Shown one piece after another: positions 6,788 through 13,440 of a DNA stretch of 23,080 nucleotides (position 1 is the stretch's first letter; the number at the start of each line of letters is the position of its first letter). The DNA lies in the NCBI RefSeq assembly GCF_000497445.1, contig NZ_CM002285.1:6162630-6185709 (forward strand), in the 5' to 3' direction. Under the pieces are notes generated by a model. That model was not told the origin of the DNA, searched no databases, and saw only the letters and a program-made list of their open reading frames with translations. The position numbers and the translations under genes were made by a program. This stretch comes from Streptomyces roseochromogenus subsp. oscitans DS 12.976. Its GTDB lineage: Bacteria > Actinomycetota > Actinomycetes > Streptomycetales > Streptomycetaceae.

Positions 6788-7710
6788 CCGCCGCACAGCT
6801 CCTTCGCGGTGAGGCCGGTCATCTCGGCCTTGGTGAAGCCGAACGGCCGGAGAATCCGGAACAGCTCCCCGCTCCGCTTCAGCTTGCGCAGCTCGACGTT
6901 GAAGGCGTCCCGCAGATTCGTCTCGGTCGGCCGGAACGCGAACGCGCCTCCGTCGACATGCGGCTTCCCCTTGTCCAGCGGCGCGAACGGCGCCGTGGCC
7001 TCGGCCTTGGCCGACTTCTTCACGACCTCGCGAGTGGTGAGCGCCGTACCGGCGAAGACGTCGACCCGGCCCGCCTCGACGGCGTTCATCCCGGCGACCT
7101 GGTCCGGGACGATGAGAATGTCGCTCTGCTTGTACCCGGCCTCGACGGCGTACTGGATCTCGGCGTACCCGGTGCCGGTGGCGAACTTCGCCTTCTTCGC
7201 GACGACGTCCTTGTAGGAGTGCAGCCCCAGCGGATTGCCCTTCCGCACGATGAACGAATCGAGCATCTGATAGTCCGGGTCGGCGAAGATCACCTGCTGG
7301 CAGCGCTCCGGATTGACGTACATCCCGGCGGCCACGACATCGAACTGCTGCGAGTTGAGCCCCGGAATCAGCGACCCGAACTCGGTGGGCACCGGCTGCA
7401 CTTTGCCGACCCCGAGCCGCTTGAAGATCACCTTGGCCAGTTCGGGCGCCTCACCCGTGAGCTGCCCGTCCTTGTCGATGTACCCGAAGGGGACCTCACC
7501 CGCGATCCCGAGCCGTACGATGCCCTGCGCCTTCAGCCGTTCGAGCAGGTCACCGCCCTTCTTGCCCGAGGCCTCGGCCACGCGGGTGCAGCCCGCGGTA
7601 CCCAGGGTGCCGAGGGCGCCGAGAGCCGCGAGCCCGCCGAGCACCGACCGCCGGCCGGGTCTTCCCTCTGACCGGAATGTGTGTACGTCGTTCCCAAGTG
7701 GTGGAGCCAT
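6784..7710 (-). CDS. ehuB: ABC transporter substrate-binding lipoprotein, EhuB-like (ectoine/hydroxyectoine)
   Basis: The 308-residue extracytoplasmic solute receptor is annotated from ATG 7710 (MAPPLGNDVHTF). Its signal peptide has a twin arginine (Arg20-Arg21 in GRRSVLGGL) and a lipobox ending TAGC (Cys41), suggesting Tat export and lipidation. The mature part is a periplasmic-binding-protein type 2 fold: QGIVRLGIAGEVPFGYIDKD, GEAPELAKVIFKRLGV, FGSLIPGLNSQQFDVVAAGM, NPERCQQVIFADPDY and GRVDVFAGTALTTREV. The FDVVAAGM...NPERC and GNP segments are those I associate with EhuB, the receptor for ectoine and hydroxyectoine. Ligand identity is inferred by resemblance. It heads the operon and is separated from the divergent DUF3830 gene by only 47 bases. 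No clear Shine-Dalgarno sequence precedes ATG 7710. Confidence 0.82.
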   Translation of the reverse strand: MAPPLGNDVHTFRSEGRPGRRSVLGGLAALGALGTLGTAGCTRVAEASGKKGGDLLERLKAQGIVRLGIAGEVPFGYIDKDGQLTGEAPELAKVIFKRLGVGKVQPVPTEFGSLIPGLNSQQFDVVAAGMYVNPERCQQVIFADPDYQMLDSFIVRKGNPLGLHSYKDVVAKKAKFATGTGYAEIQYAVEAGYKQSDILIVPDQVAGMNAVEAGRVDVFAGTALTTREVVKKSAKAEATAPFAPLDKGKPHVDGGAFAFRPTETNLRDAFNVELRKLKRSGELFRILRPFGFTKAEMTGLTAKELCGG

Positions 7711-7757
7711 GGCGGCGCGGCTACCCAAGCGCTTCCCGGCTATGCACCCTGGTTTTC
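7711..7757. promoter_or_regulatory. Short divergent control region between ehuB and the DUF3830 gene
   Basis: Forty-seven bases must hold the start signals for both directions unless each promoter lies inside the opposing gene. The symmetric AAGCGCTT (7727-7734) is the only palindrome seen. Neither start codon has a good ribosome site, so one or both messages could be leaderless or nearly so. This is inference from spacing. Confidence 0.4.
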
Positions 7758-8255
7758 ATGGCCGATCGATTCGTCACCGTCTCACTCGACAAGCGGGACG
7801 TGCACTGCACGGCCCGCCTCCTGACCGACCGCGCGCCCTTGACCTGCGAGGTGGTATGGCAGGCGCTGCCCCTCGCGGGCGACGTCTACCACGCCAAATA
7901 CGCCCGCAACGAGATCTACGCCCTCTTCCCTCCCTTCGCCTCCACGGAACCCCCACTGGAAAACCCGACGGTCACCCCGATCCCCGGCGACCTCTGCTAC
8001 TTCTCCTTCGCCGGCGCCGAGCTGGGCACGAAGGCCTACGGCTACGACCGCGAGGTCCGCCCCGGCACCACGGTGGTCGACCTGGCCCTGTTCTACGAGC
8101 GCAACAACCTCCTCCTCAACGGCGACGTGGGCTGGGTACCGGGGATCGTGTGGGGCCAGGTGGTGGAGGGGCTGGAGGTGATGGCGGAGGCCTGCAACGA
8201 CCTGTGGCGGGCGGGGGCGGCGGGGGAGACGCTCAGTTTCCGGCGGGCTGCTTAG
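7758..8255 (+). CDS. DUF3830 family protein (cyclophilin-like fold)
   Basis: The 165-residue cytoplasmic protein starts MADRFVTVSLDKRDVHCTAR at ATG 7758. Recognisable family segments are TCEVVWQALPL, VYHAKYARNEIYALFPPF, PIPGDLCYFSFAG, KAYGYDREVRPG, LALFYERNNLLLNGDVGWVPG and the C-terminal helix EGLEVMAEACNDLW. DUF3830 has no established biochemical function that I know of. Members often sit beside ABC importers and amidohydrolase or isomerase genes, as here, so a role in handling the imported solute is plausible but unproven. It is divergent from ehuB and shares its 47-base upstream region. It has no signal peptide or membrane segment. Confidence 0.83.
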   Translation: MADRFVTVSLDKRDVHCTARLLTDRAPLTCEVVWQALPLAGDVYHAKYARNEIYALFPPFASTEPPLENPTVTPIPGDLCYFSFAGAELGTKAYGYDREVRPGTTVVDLALFYERNNLLLNGDVGWVPGIVWGQVVEGLEVMAEACNDLWRAGAAGETLSFRRAA

Positions 8256-8263
8256 GTGATGTC

Positions 8264-8285
8264 TTGACCCTCACACGGTGTCAGG
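8264..8285 (+). promoter_or_regulatory. MerR-type promoter/operator in front of a truncated MerR gene
   Basis: TTGACC (8264-8269) runs into the near-palindrome CCTCACAC-G-GTGTCAGG (8269-8285, one mismatch). This is the usual picture of a MerR regulator binding inside an over-long -35/-10 spacer. It lies about 20 bases ahead of the MerR start remnant. Confidence 0.5.
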
Positions 8286-8304
8286 CGGTCAGCTCGGAGA
8301 CATC

Positions 8305-8361
8305 ATGTTCACCATCGGAGACTTCGCCCGGCACGGCCGCGTCTCGGTCCGGATGCTGCGG
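8305..8361 (+). pseudogene. N-terminal remnant of a MerR-family regulator
   Basis: ATG 8305, with GGAG six to nine bases upstream, encodes MFTIGDFARHGRVSVRMLR, which is the first half of a MerR winged-helix DNA-binding domain. Where the family continues with HYDxxGLL, the reading changes abruptly to unrelated sequence (SPVLGPQE...). That unrelated sequence is the antisense of the neighbouring XRE gene's 3' end. No other MerR segment was found nearby. The break at about 8362 is thus a deletion or insertion junction, not a point mutation. Confidence 0.72.
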
Positions 8362-8378
8362 TCTCCTGTGCTGGGCCC

Positions 8379-9173
8379 TCAAGAGCCAGAGGGCGAACCG
8401 GGGTGGGGCACTGCCCTGCCCCAGAGTTCTTCGGCGTGCTCGGAGAATCGTGTGAACATGCCCGCATCGCTTTGCCGCCGCAGATGCAGCAGTGGTGAGT
8501 CATGGCCCACCAGCCGGGCCAAGTGCGGCGTCACGAGCGCGTCGTCGTCAAAGCGGAACACCGACAGCGACACGTGATTCACAGCGTCTTCCGCACTGCT
8601 GTAACGCGTCTCCAAGCCGGGCGCAGATCCGAGCCGCTCAAGGTGTTCCAGGGTGATCCGGATACGGGTGGACACGCTCAGGGCCATGTCTTCGATGGCC
8701 TCACGCTGGCGTGTTACCTCCCCTTCCGGATCGCCGAGGAGGAAGCGGACCTTCACGCCCGCTTCCGCCTTCCGGCGCAAGGTGTCGGCGAACTGCGGGA
8801 TCTGAGTCCAGAAGAAATAGTTCGTGAAACCAGCCAGGAAGATCTCGGACTCGGCGCCTTCGACGAGGGCCGACCACACAGTCGAGGGGCAGGCCGAGCG
8901 ATACGGGTAGCTGTGGATGATCTCGCGATCAGTGCCGGTCTTGATGCGGTTCGTAACGGTCTGCGGCCACAACATCTCTTCATTCACTCCCAACGCCCGC
9001 GCGGCGTCTTCGCGATTCCTTGCGTGCGGGGTCAGCTCGGCGTCCCCAAGCCATCGTTCCACCTGCTTTTGAGATACCCCCACCCGGTACGCCAACTGTC
9101 GCGGCGAAAGGCCTGCCTCCGTTAAGGCAGCCCGTAGAGCAGTGTTCAAAGTCAACCCCCGCGGTGCAGACAT
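8379..9173 (-). CDS. XRE-family regulator with a C-terminal PLD-like domain
   Basis: The 264-residue protein starts at ATG 9173 (MSAPRGLTLNTALRAAL), with AGAAGG about five bases upstream; in-frame ATG 9209 is less likely. An N-terminal helix-turn-helix reads LSPRQLAYRVGVSQKQVERW followed by an MLWPQT segment. The C-terminal ~170 residues include SEIFLAGFTNYFFW, KAEAGVKVRFLLGDPEGEV and DDALVTPHLARLVGHDSPLLHLRR. I recognise this as an actinobacterial regulator type whose effector part resembles a phospholipase-D-like fold (DUF5919-type), without a clear HKD catalytic motif. Codon 17 is TTA (9123-9125), rare in Streptomyces and dependent on the bldA tRNA. Several CTA/TTG codons and a lower GC content than the flanking genes suggest accessory origin. 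It is divergent from the small gene at 9263. Confidence 0.78.
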   Translation of the reverse strand: MSAPRGLTLNTALRAALTEAGLSPRQLAYRVGVSQKQVERWLGDAELTPHARNREDAARALGVNEEMLWPQTVTNRIKTGTDREIIHSYPYRSACPSTVWSALVEGAESEIFLAGFTNYFFWTQIPQFADTLRRKAEAGVKVRFLLGDPEGEVTRQREAIEDMALSVSTRIRITLEHLERLGSAPGLETRYSSAEDAVNHVSLSVFRFDDDALVTPHLARLVGHDSPLLHLRRQSDAGMFTRFSEHAEELWGRAVPHPGSPSGS

Positions 9174-9262
9174 TTGGGCCTTCTTCGACCCTAGCGGCGA
9201 ACAGCCCAACTGTCCTCAGTTCGCACGCTGATACGTCCACGAGGGGCAGCCACCATCCCGCC

Positions 9263-9493
9263 ATGACCGAGCCGAAGCGATACCCAGGACAGCCCGTTGA
9301 GCTTCCGCTGGACCCGTGGCTTTACGACTGCCTGCCGGTACGCGGTTGCAAGGTCTGTGAGGCGTTGGCCAGAGAGCGGAACGCCGCCCTCATCAGCGGC
9401 GACACCTGGACCGCCTACAGGGTGGCTTCAGAGATCCGAGACCACCGCGACCACACGGTCACAGCGCTGCCTGAAGCGGACAAGCGGGCATGA
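9263..9493 (+). CDS. Small conserved actinobacterial protein, partner of the XRE regulator
   Basis: The 76-residue protein MTEPKRYPGQPVELPLDPWL... carries a CKVC pair (in VRGCKVCEALARERN) and a helical C-terminal half (DTWTAYRVASEIRDHRDH). It has no signal peptide. I recall many similar short proteins encoded next to XRE regulators in actinomycetes, but none with known function. The two genes are divergent with 89 bases between the starts, which presumably hold both promoters. The ribosome site is weak (GAGGGG is about 17 bases upstream). Confidence 0.65.
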   Translation: MTEPKRYPGQPVELPLDPWLYDCLPVRGCKVCEALARERNAALISGDTWTAYRVASEIRDHRDHTVTALPEADKRA

Positions 9494-9637
9494 CCAGTCA
9501 TAACGCACCGACCAATCACCCAGGCGCCTGGTTCCCCCGACTCAACCTCTGTCCGTCGGTGGTCTGTTCACTCCCACAACGGGCGGCCGGGCCAGCAGGG
9601 CCGACGCACTCCGGCGCATCGCAGAATCAGGCACCGG

Positions 9638-10000
9638 GGTGCCGCCTTCAAGGTCGGCACGAACGACGTACGCGAGTCCCCGGCGCTGGCCGTCGCCAGC
9701 CGACTGCACCAGCGGGGCGCCCACGTCACCGTGCACGACCCGCATGCGCTGCAGACGGCTGCGCAGCGGCACCCTGAGCTGGAGTACGCGGACACCGTGG
9801 AGGAGGCCACGAGGGGCGCCGACATCGTGGTGACCGGCACCGAGTGGCTGCGGTTCCGCGAGGTCGACCCTGCCGTGCTCACCGGTGTCGCGGCCCAGCG
9901 CATCGTTGTCGACCTGCGGAACGTCCTGGACGCGGAATGGTGGGTCGGTGCCGGATGGACGGTGCACCAGCTCGGTCGCCCCTCCCGTCGTCCGGCTTAG
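9638..10000 (+). pseudogene. C-terminal fragment of a UDP-glucose/GDP-mannose 6-dehydrogenase
   Basis: From about 9638 the frame reads GAAFKVGTNDVRESPALAVA, then VTVHDPHA, EYADTVEEATRGADIVVTGTEW and VDLRNVLDAEWWVGAGWT, ending at TAG 9998-10000. This is the C-terminal UDP-binding domain of the UDP-glucose dehydrogenase family (GxxFKxxTxDxRxSPA and DxRN motifs). The N-terminal NAD-binding domain, the central domain and the catalytic cysteine are missing, and no start codon or ribosome site belongs to it. Upstream sequence (9494-9637) is unrelated. It is a relic of a larger gene, perhaps from a cell-surface polysaccharide locus. Confidence 0.78.
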
Positions 10001-10148
10001 GCCGGATCGGCTTCCCGAGGCCGTATGCAAGGTCGCCGAGGAGGCCAGGGAGGCGATGCACGCGCTGCACGGCCTCCTGGAGCGGCGGACCGCCGTCCGC
10101 CGGGAGCGGCCGACGACGTGTTTCCCGTCGCAACGGAGCTGAGCAACG
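10001..10148. other. Non-coding or decayed stretch between the dehydrogenase relic and the amidase gene
   Basis: A frame running to TGA 10140-10142 reads LPEAVCKVAEEAREAMHALH followed by GLLERR. It is helical and plausible as the tail of a real protein, but it has no start of its own and I cannot assign it. It may be another gene relic. No terminator for the convergent amidase gene was seen. Confidence 0.35.
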
Positions 10149-11525
10149 TCACACCGTTCCGGCCTCGTACAGTGCATGCGCCGCCCGCAGTACCAGATCA
10201 TCCCGGTGCCGGGCCGCCACGAGCTGCATCCCCACCGGCAGCCCGTCCCCGTCCGTGCCCACCGGGACGGTCGCCGCGGGCTGCTGGGTGAGGTTGAAGG
10301 GGTAGGTGAACGGGGTCCAGCCCGTCCAGCGCCCGTATGCCGACCCCCGCGGTACCTCCACCCCCGCCTCGAACGCTGTCACCGGCAGGGTCGGAGTGAC
10401 CAGGAGGTCGTAGCGTTCGTGGAAGCGGCCCATGCGGCGGCCGAGGTCCATGCGGGTGTCCACCGCGGCCAGGTAGTCGAGCGCGGTCAGCCGGGCGCCC
10501 TGGACGCAGATCTCGCGCAGGCCGGGGTCCAGCAGCTGCCGCTTGCGCGGGGAGAAGCGTTCGGTGAGGCGGGCCGCGCCGCTGAACCAGAGGACGTGGA
10601 ACGCCTCGACCGGCTCGCTGAAGTCGGGATCGGTCTCCTCGACGTACGCGCCCAGGTCGGCCAGCGAGGCCACCGCGCGCCGTACGGCCGACGCGACCGC
10701 CGGCTGGACCGCGACCTGTCCGCCCAGGGACGGGGAGTACGCCACGCGCAGGCCGTGCACGCCGCCCCTCAGGGCCTCCCTGAAGGACACCGGCGCGGGC
10801 GGCAGCGCCGACCAGTCGCGGGCGTCCGGCACGCCGATCACGTCCAGCAGCAGGGCCGCATCCGCCGCGTCCCGGGTCATCGGGCCCGTGTGCGACAGCG
10901 TGCCGAACGGGCTCGACGGGTACAGCGGCACTCGGCCGTACGTCGGTTTCAGGCCGAAGATGCCGCAGAACGCGGCCGGGATGCGAATGCTGCCGCCGCC
11001 GTCCGTGCCCAGCGACAGCGGGCCCGCGCCGAGCGCGACCGCCGCCGCGCTGCCCCCGCTGGAGCCGCCGGCGGTGCGGGAGGGGTCGTGCGGGTTGCGG
11101 GTCACGCCGGTGAGCGGCGAGTCCGTCACGCCCTTCCAGCCGAACTCGGGCGTTGTCGTCTTGCCCAGGAACACCGCGCCGTGTTCGCGCAGCCGGGCCA
11201 CCGAGGGTGCGTCCTCGTCCCAACTCCCTTGCTCGGCAATGGTTGTCGAGCCTCGTAGGGTCGGGTGGCCGCGCATCAGGAGGATGTCCTTGACGGTCAC
11301 CGGTACCCCGTCGAGCAGCCCGGCCGGCTCACCGCGCCGCCAGCGCTCCGCCGACTCCCGGGCCCGGGCCAGTGCGTCCTCCTCGGTGAGCCGCACGAAC
11401 GCGTTCACCTCCGGCTGGATCCGCCGGGCCCGTTCCAGCGTCTGTTCGGTCGCTTCCAGCGGGCTGAACTCGCCCTTGCGGTACCCGTCGAGGAGCTGGA
11501 CGGCGGTCAGGTCGGTGAGTTGCAT
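10149..11525 (-). CDS. Amidase signature family enzyme
   Basis: The 458-residue hydrolase of carboxylic amides has the Ser-cisSer-Lys triad visible: Lys79 in GVPVTVKDI, cis-Ser155 in AGGSSGGSAAA and nucleophile Ser179 in GTDGGGSIRIPAAFCGIFG. The 24-residue spacing between the serines matches the family. The C-terminal PFNLTQQPAATVPVG and GLPVGMQLVA are also standard. The start is ATG 11525, behind AGGAGGG. It lies 16 bases downstream of the D-2-hydroxyacid dehydrogenase gene on the same strand, so the two are probably co-transcribed. It is cytoplasmic, with no signal peptide. The specific substrate cannot be read from the sequence. The context (importer, DUF3830, maleate-isomerase-like genes) suggests an amide intermediate of a catabolic route. 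Confidence 0.92.
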   Translation of the reverse strand: MQLTDLTAVQLLDGYRKGEFSPLEATEQTLERARRIQPEVNAFVRLTEEDALARARESAERWRRGEPAGLLDGVPVTVKDILLMRGHPTLRGSTTIAEQGSWDEDAPSVARLREHGAVFLGKTTTPEFGWKGVTDSPLTGVTRNPHDPSRTAGGSSGGSAAAVALGAGPLSLGTDGGGSIRIPAAFCGIFGLKPTYGRVPLYPSSPFGTLSHTGPMTRDAADAALLLDVIGVPDARDWSALPPAPVSFREALRGGVHGLRVAYSPSLGGQVAVQPAVASAVRRAVASLADLGAYVEETDPDFSEPVEAFHVLWFSGAARLTERFSPRKRQLLDPGLREICVQGARLTALDYLAAVDTRMDLGRRMGRFHERYDLLVTPTLPVTAFEAGVEVPRGSAYGRWTGWTPFTYPFNLTQQPAATVPVGTDGDGLPVGMQLVAARHRDDLVLRAAHALYEAGTV

Positions 11526-11541
11526 GCACCCTCCTGGTGGA

Positions 11542-12492
11542 TCAGTGGCCCGGGACGTAGCCGCGTTTCTTGTCGACCACGTTCACCAGTGATCTGCCCG
11601 CCGCCCAGCGCTCGTACAACTCCACGAACTGCGCGCCCAGTTCATCCCGCCAGCCGACCGTGTCACCGCTCATGTGCGGGGAGATGATCAGACCGGGCAG
11701 GCCCCAGAGCGGGCTGTCCTCGGGGAGGGGTTCGGTGCTGAAGACGTCCAGCGCGGCGCCCGCGATCCAGCGGTGGGTCAGCGCGTGGGCGAGGACGTCC
11801 TCGTCGACGAGCTGGCCGCGGCCGACGTTGATGAAGAAGGCCGAGGGCTGCATGACGCCGAAGCGGTGGGTGTCGAACATACGGTTCGTCTGATCGGTGA
11901 GCGGCGCCGCCGCGATCACCCAGTCCGCGCGGGACATCAGCCGGTCCAGGTCGGCCGGGCCGTAGACGCCCGTGCGCGGGACCCGGCCGACCAGCGCCGC
12001 CGTCACGCCGAGCGCCTTCAGGGTCCGTACGATCGCCCGGCCGATCGGGCCCGAGCCGACCACGCACGCGCGCGTGCCCGCCACCCGACGGCCCTCCCGG
12101 TGCCGCCAGCTCCGCTCCCGCTGCAGTTCCAGCGTGCGCGGGAGATCCTTGGCGACCGCGAGCACGAGCGCCGCCACGTACTCGGCGATCGGCTGGTCGA
12201 AGATCCCCCGCGCGTTGGTCACCACCGTGTCGGACGAGGCGAGTTCCGGGCACATCAGATGGTCCACGCCCGCGCTCGCCGTGTGCACCCAGCGCGGCCT
12301 CGGCCCGTCCCCCGGCCATGCCTCGCGCACCGCGTGCGAGCTGAAGTCCCAGATCAGGAGGGCGTCCGCCGCGGGCAGCCGCTCGGCCAGGTGCGCCGCG
12401 TCCGTGTGGATGATCCGGGCGCGGCCGGTGAGCCTGCCGAGCCGGGGCGGAGGCTCGGCATCCAGGACGAGCAGGGTGGGGAGGGTCGTCAT
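11542..12492 (-). CDS. D-isomer-specific 2-hydroxyacid dehydrogenase
   Basis: The 316-residue NAD(P)-dependent oxidoreductase interconverts a 2-oxoacid and a D-2-hydroxyacid. The start ATG 12492 (MTTLPTLLVLDAEPPP) has GGGAG upstream; the frame is open far beyond, but that extension overlaps the divergent gene and is not protein-like. The Rossmann motif GSGPIG lies at 146-151. The catalytic set is Arg225 (INVGRGQLVDE), Glu254 (DVFSTEPLPEDSPLW) and His273 (ISPHMSG), all intact. An N-terminal substrate-side segment reads VHTASAGVDHL. It is likely the first gene of a two-gene operon with the amidase. It is divergent from the isomerase pair across a 150-base region with three tandem 12-bp repeats. 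Substrate unknown. Confidence 0.9.
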   Translation of the reverse strand: MTTLPTLLVLDAEPPPRLGRLTGRARIIHTDAAHLAERLPAADALLIWDFSSHAVREAWPGDGPRPRWVHTASAGVDHLMCPELASSDTVVTNARGIFDQPIAEYVAALVLAVAKDLPRTLELQRERSWRHREGRRVAGTRACVVGSGPIGRAIVRTLKALGVTAALVGRVPRTGVYGPADLDRLMSRADWVIAAAPLTDQTNRMFDTHRFGVMQPSAFFINVGRGQLVDEDVLAHALTHRWIAGAALDVFSTEPLPEDSPLWGLPGLIISPHMSGDTVGWRDELGAQFVELYERWAAGRSLVNVVDKKRGYVPGH

Positions 12493-12512
12493 ACGGGGCG
12501 GCTCCCGGCGTC

Positions 12513-12548
12513 TGACATACGCGGTGACGTGCGCGGTGACATGCGCGG
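12513..12548. repeat. Three tandem 12-bp repeats in a divergent promoter region
   Basis: TGACATACGCGG, TGACGTGCGCGG and TGACATGCGCGG follow each other without gaps, 21 bases beyond the dehydrogenase start and 95 bases before the isomerase start. Twelve-base phasing is about one helical turn, so a regulator could bind side by side on one face. This is a good candidate operator for the divergent operons. No consensus known to me matches it. Confidence 0.7.
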
Positions 12549-12642
12549 ATTGACCACGCTCGCACCCGAATCTACCTTCGTCAACACGGGCGTACTCGCC
12601 GCCCTTTGCCCTTGGTCGTTCCCGTGTGAGGCGGTACCTGCC

Positions 12643-13440
12643 ATGGACGTCACCTTTCTCGGCGGCCCCCGCCCCCAGCGGGGTGTCGGGGTGGTCGCCC
12701 CTTTTGACTTCGCCCTCGACCGTGAGCTGTGGCGATGGGTGCCCGACGAGGTGTCGCTGCATCTGACCCGGACCCCGTTCGTGCCGGTCGAGGTGAGCCT
12801 GGACCTGGCCCGGCTGGTCAGCGAGCACGAGACCCTCGGCGACGCCGTGCGCGCGCTGACCGCCGTCGCGCCCGAGGTCGTCGCCTACGCCTGCACCTCC
12901 GGCAGCTTCGTCGGCGGGGTCACCGGCGAGCGGGCGATGCGCGCGGCGATGAGCCTGGCCGGGGCCCCGCCCTCGGTGACGACCTCCGGGGCGCTGCTGG
13001 ACGCGCTGGCCGAGCTGGGCGTACAGCGGCTCGCGCTGGTCACGCCGTACACGGTGTCCGTCACCCGGGCGCTGGAGGAGTTCGTCGCCGAGGCCGGCGT
13101 CCAGGTCACCGGGTGCGCCTTCATGGGGCTGACCGGGGAGATCTGGCGGGTGCCGTACCGGGACGTCGTGGCCATGGCGCGGGAGGCGGTCCGCCCCGGC
13201 AGCGCCGACGCGCTCTTCATCTCCTGCACCAATCTGCCGACGTACGACGTGATCCCCCAGCTGGAGGCCGAGCTGCGCATCCCGGTGCTGTCCGCCAACC
13301 AGGTCACGATGTGGGCGGCGCTGCGCCGGCTGGGTACCCGAGCCGTGGGGCCGTATCAGGCGCTGCTGGACGAGGCGGCACGTGGGTGGCCCCCGGTGCT
13401 GCCGCAAGAGACGCAGGAACGCCAGGAAGGGCCGTCATGA
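12643..13440 (+). CDS. Asp/Glu racemase superfamily protein (maleate isomerase / EutA type), two-cysteine form
   Basis: The 265-residue protein starts MDVTFLGGPRPQRGVGVVAP at ATG 12643 (GAGG about 11 bases upstream). Both catalytic cysteines of the superfamily are present: Cys84 in AYACTSGSFVGG and Cys195 in FISCTNLPTYDVI. The spacing and the CTSG/CTN motifs fit maleate cis-trans isomerases, arylmalonate decarboxylase relatives and EutA, a protein of unknown activity encoded in rhizobial ectoine-utilisation clusters. Other family segments are ALAELGVQRLALVTPYT and PVLSANQVTMWAALR. Its stop overlaps the next start by ATGA. With an Ehu-like importer in the same window, an EutA-like role is attractive but not established. 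Confidence 0.82.
   Translation: MDVTFLGGPRPQRGVGVVAPFDFALDRELWRWVPDEVSLHLTRTPFVPVEVSLDLARLVSEHETLGDAVRALTAVAPEVVAYACTSGSFVGGVTGERAMRAAMSLAGAPPSVTTSGALLDALAELGVQRLALVTPYTVSVTRALEEFVAEAGVQVTGCAFMGLTGEIWRVPYRDVVAMAREAVRPGSADALFISCTNLPTYDVIPQLEAELRIPVLSANQVTMWAALRRLGTRAVGPYQALLDEAARGWPPVLPQETQERQEGPS

Noticed and set aside
6383..7671. Plus-strand frames opposite the ehuC and ehuB genes
   Set aside because: They are shadows with His/Arg/Asp-rich translation; the minus-strand genes have full family motifs and coupled starts.
9490..9777. Small plus-strand frame beginning with ATGA overlap after the 76-residue gene
   Set aside because: The overlap looks like coupling, but the product is low-complexity and runs out of frame across the UDP-glucose dehydrogenase relic.
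12493..13407. Long N-terminal extension of the D-2-hydroxyacid dehydrogenase
   Set aside because: It is antisense to the isomerase gene and His/Gly/Arg-rich. ATG 12492 matches the usual family start.
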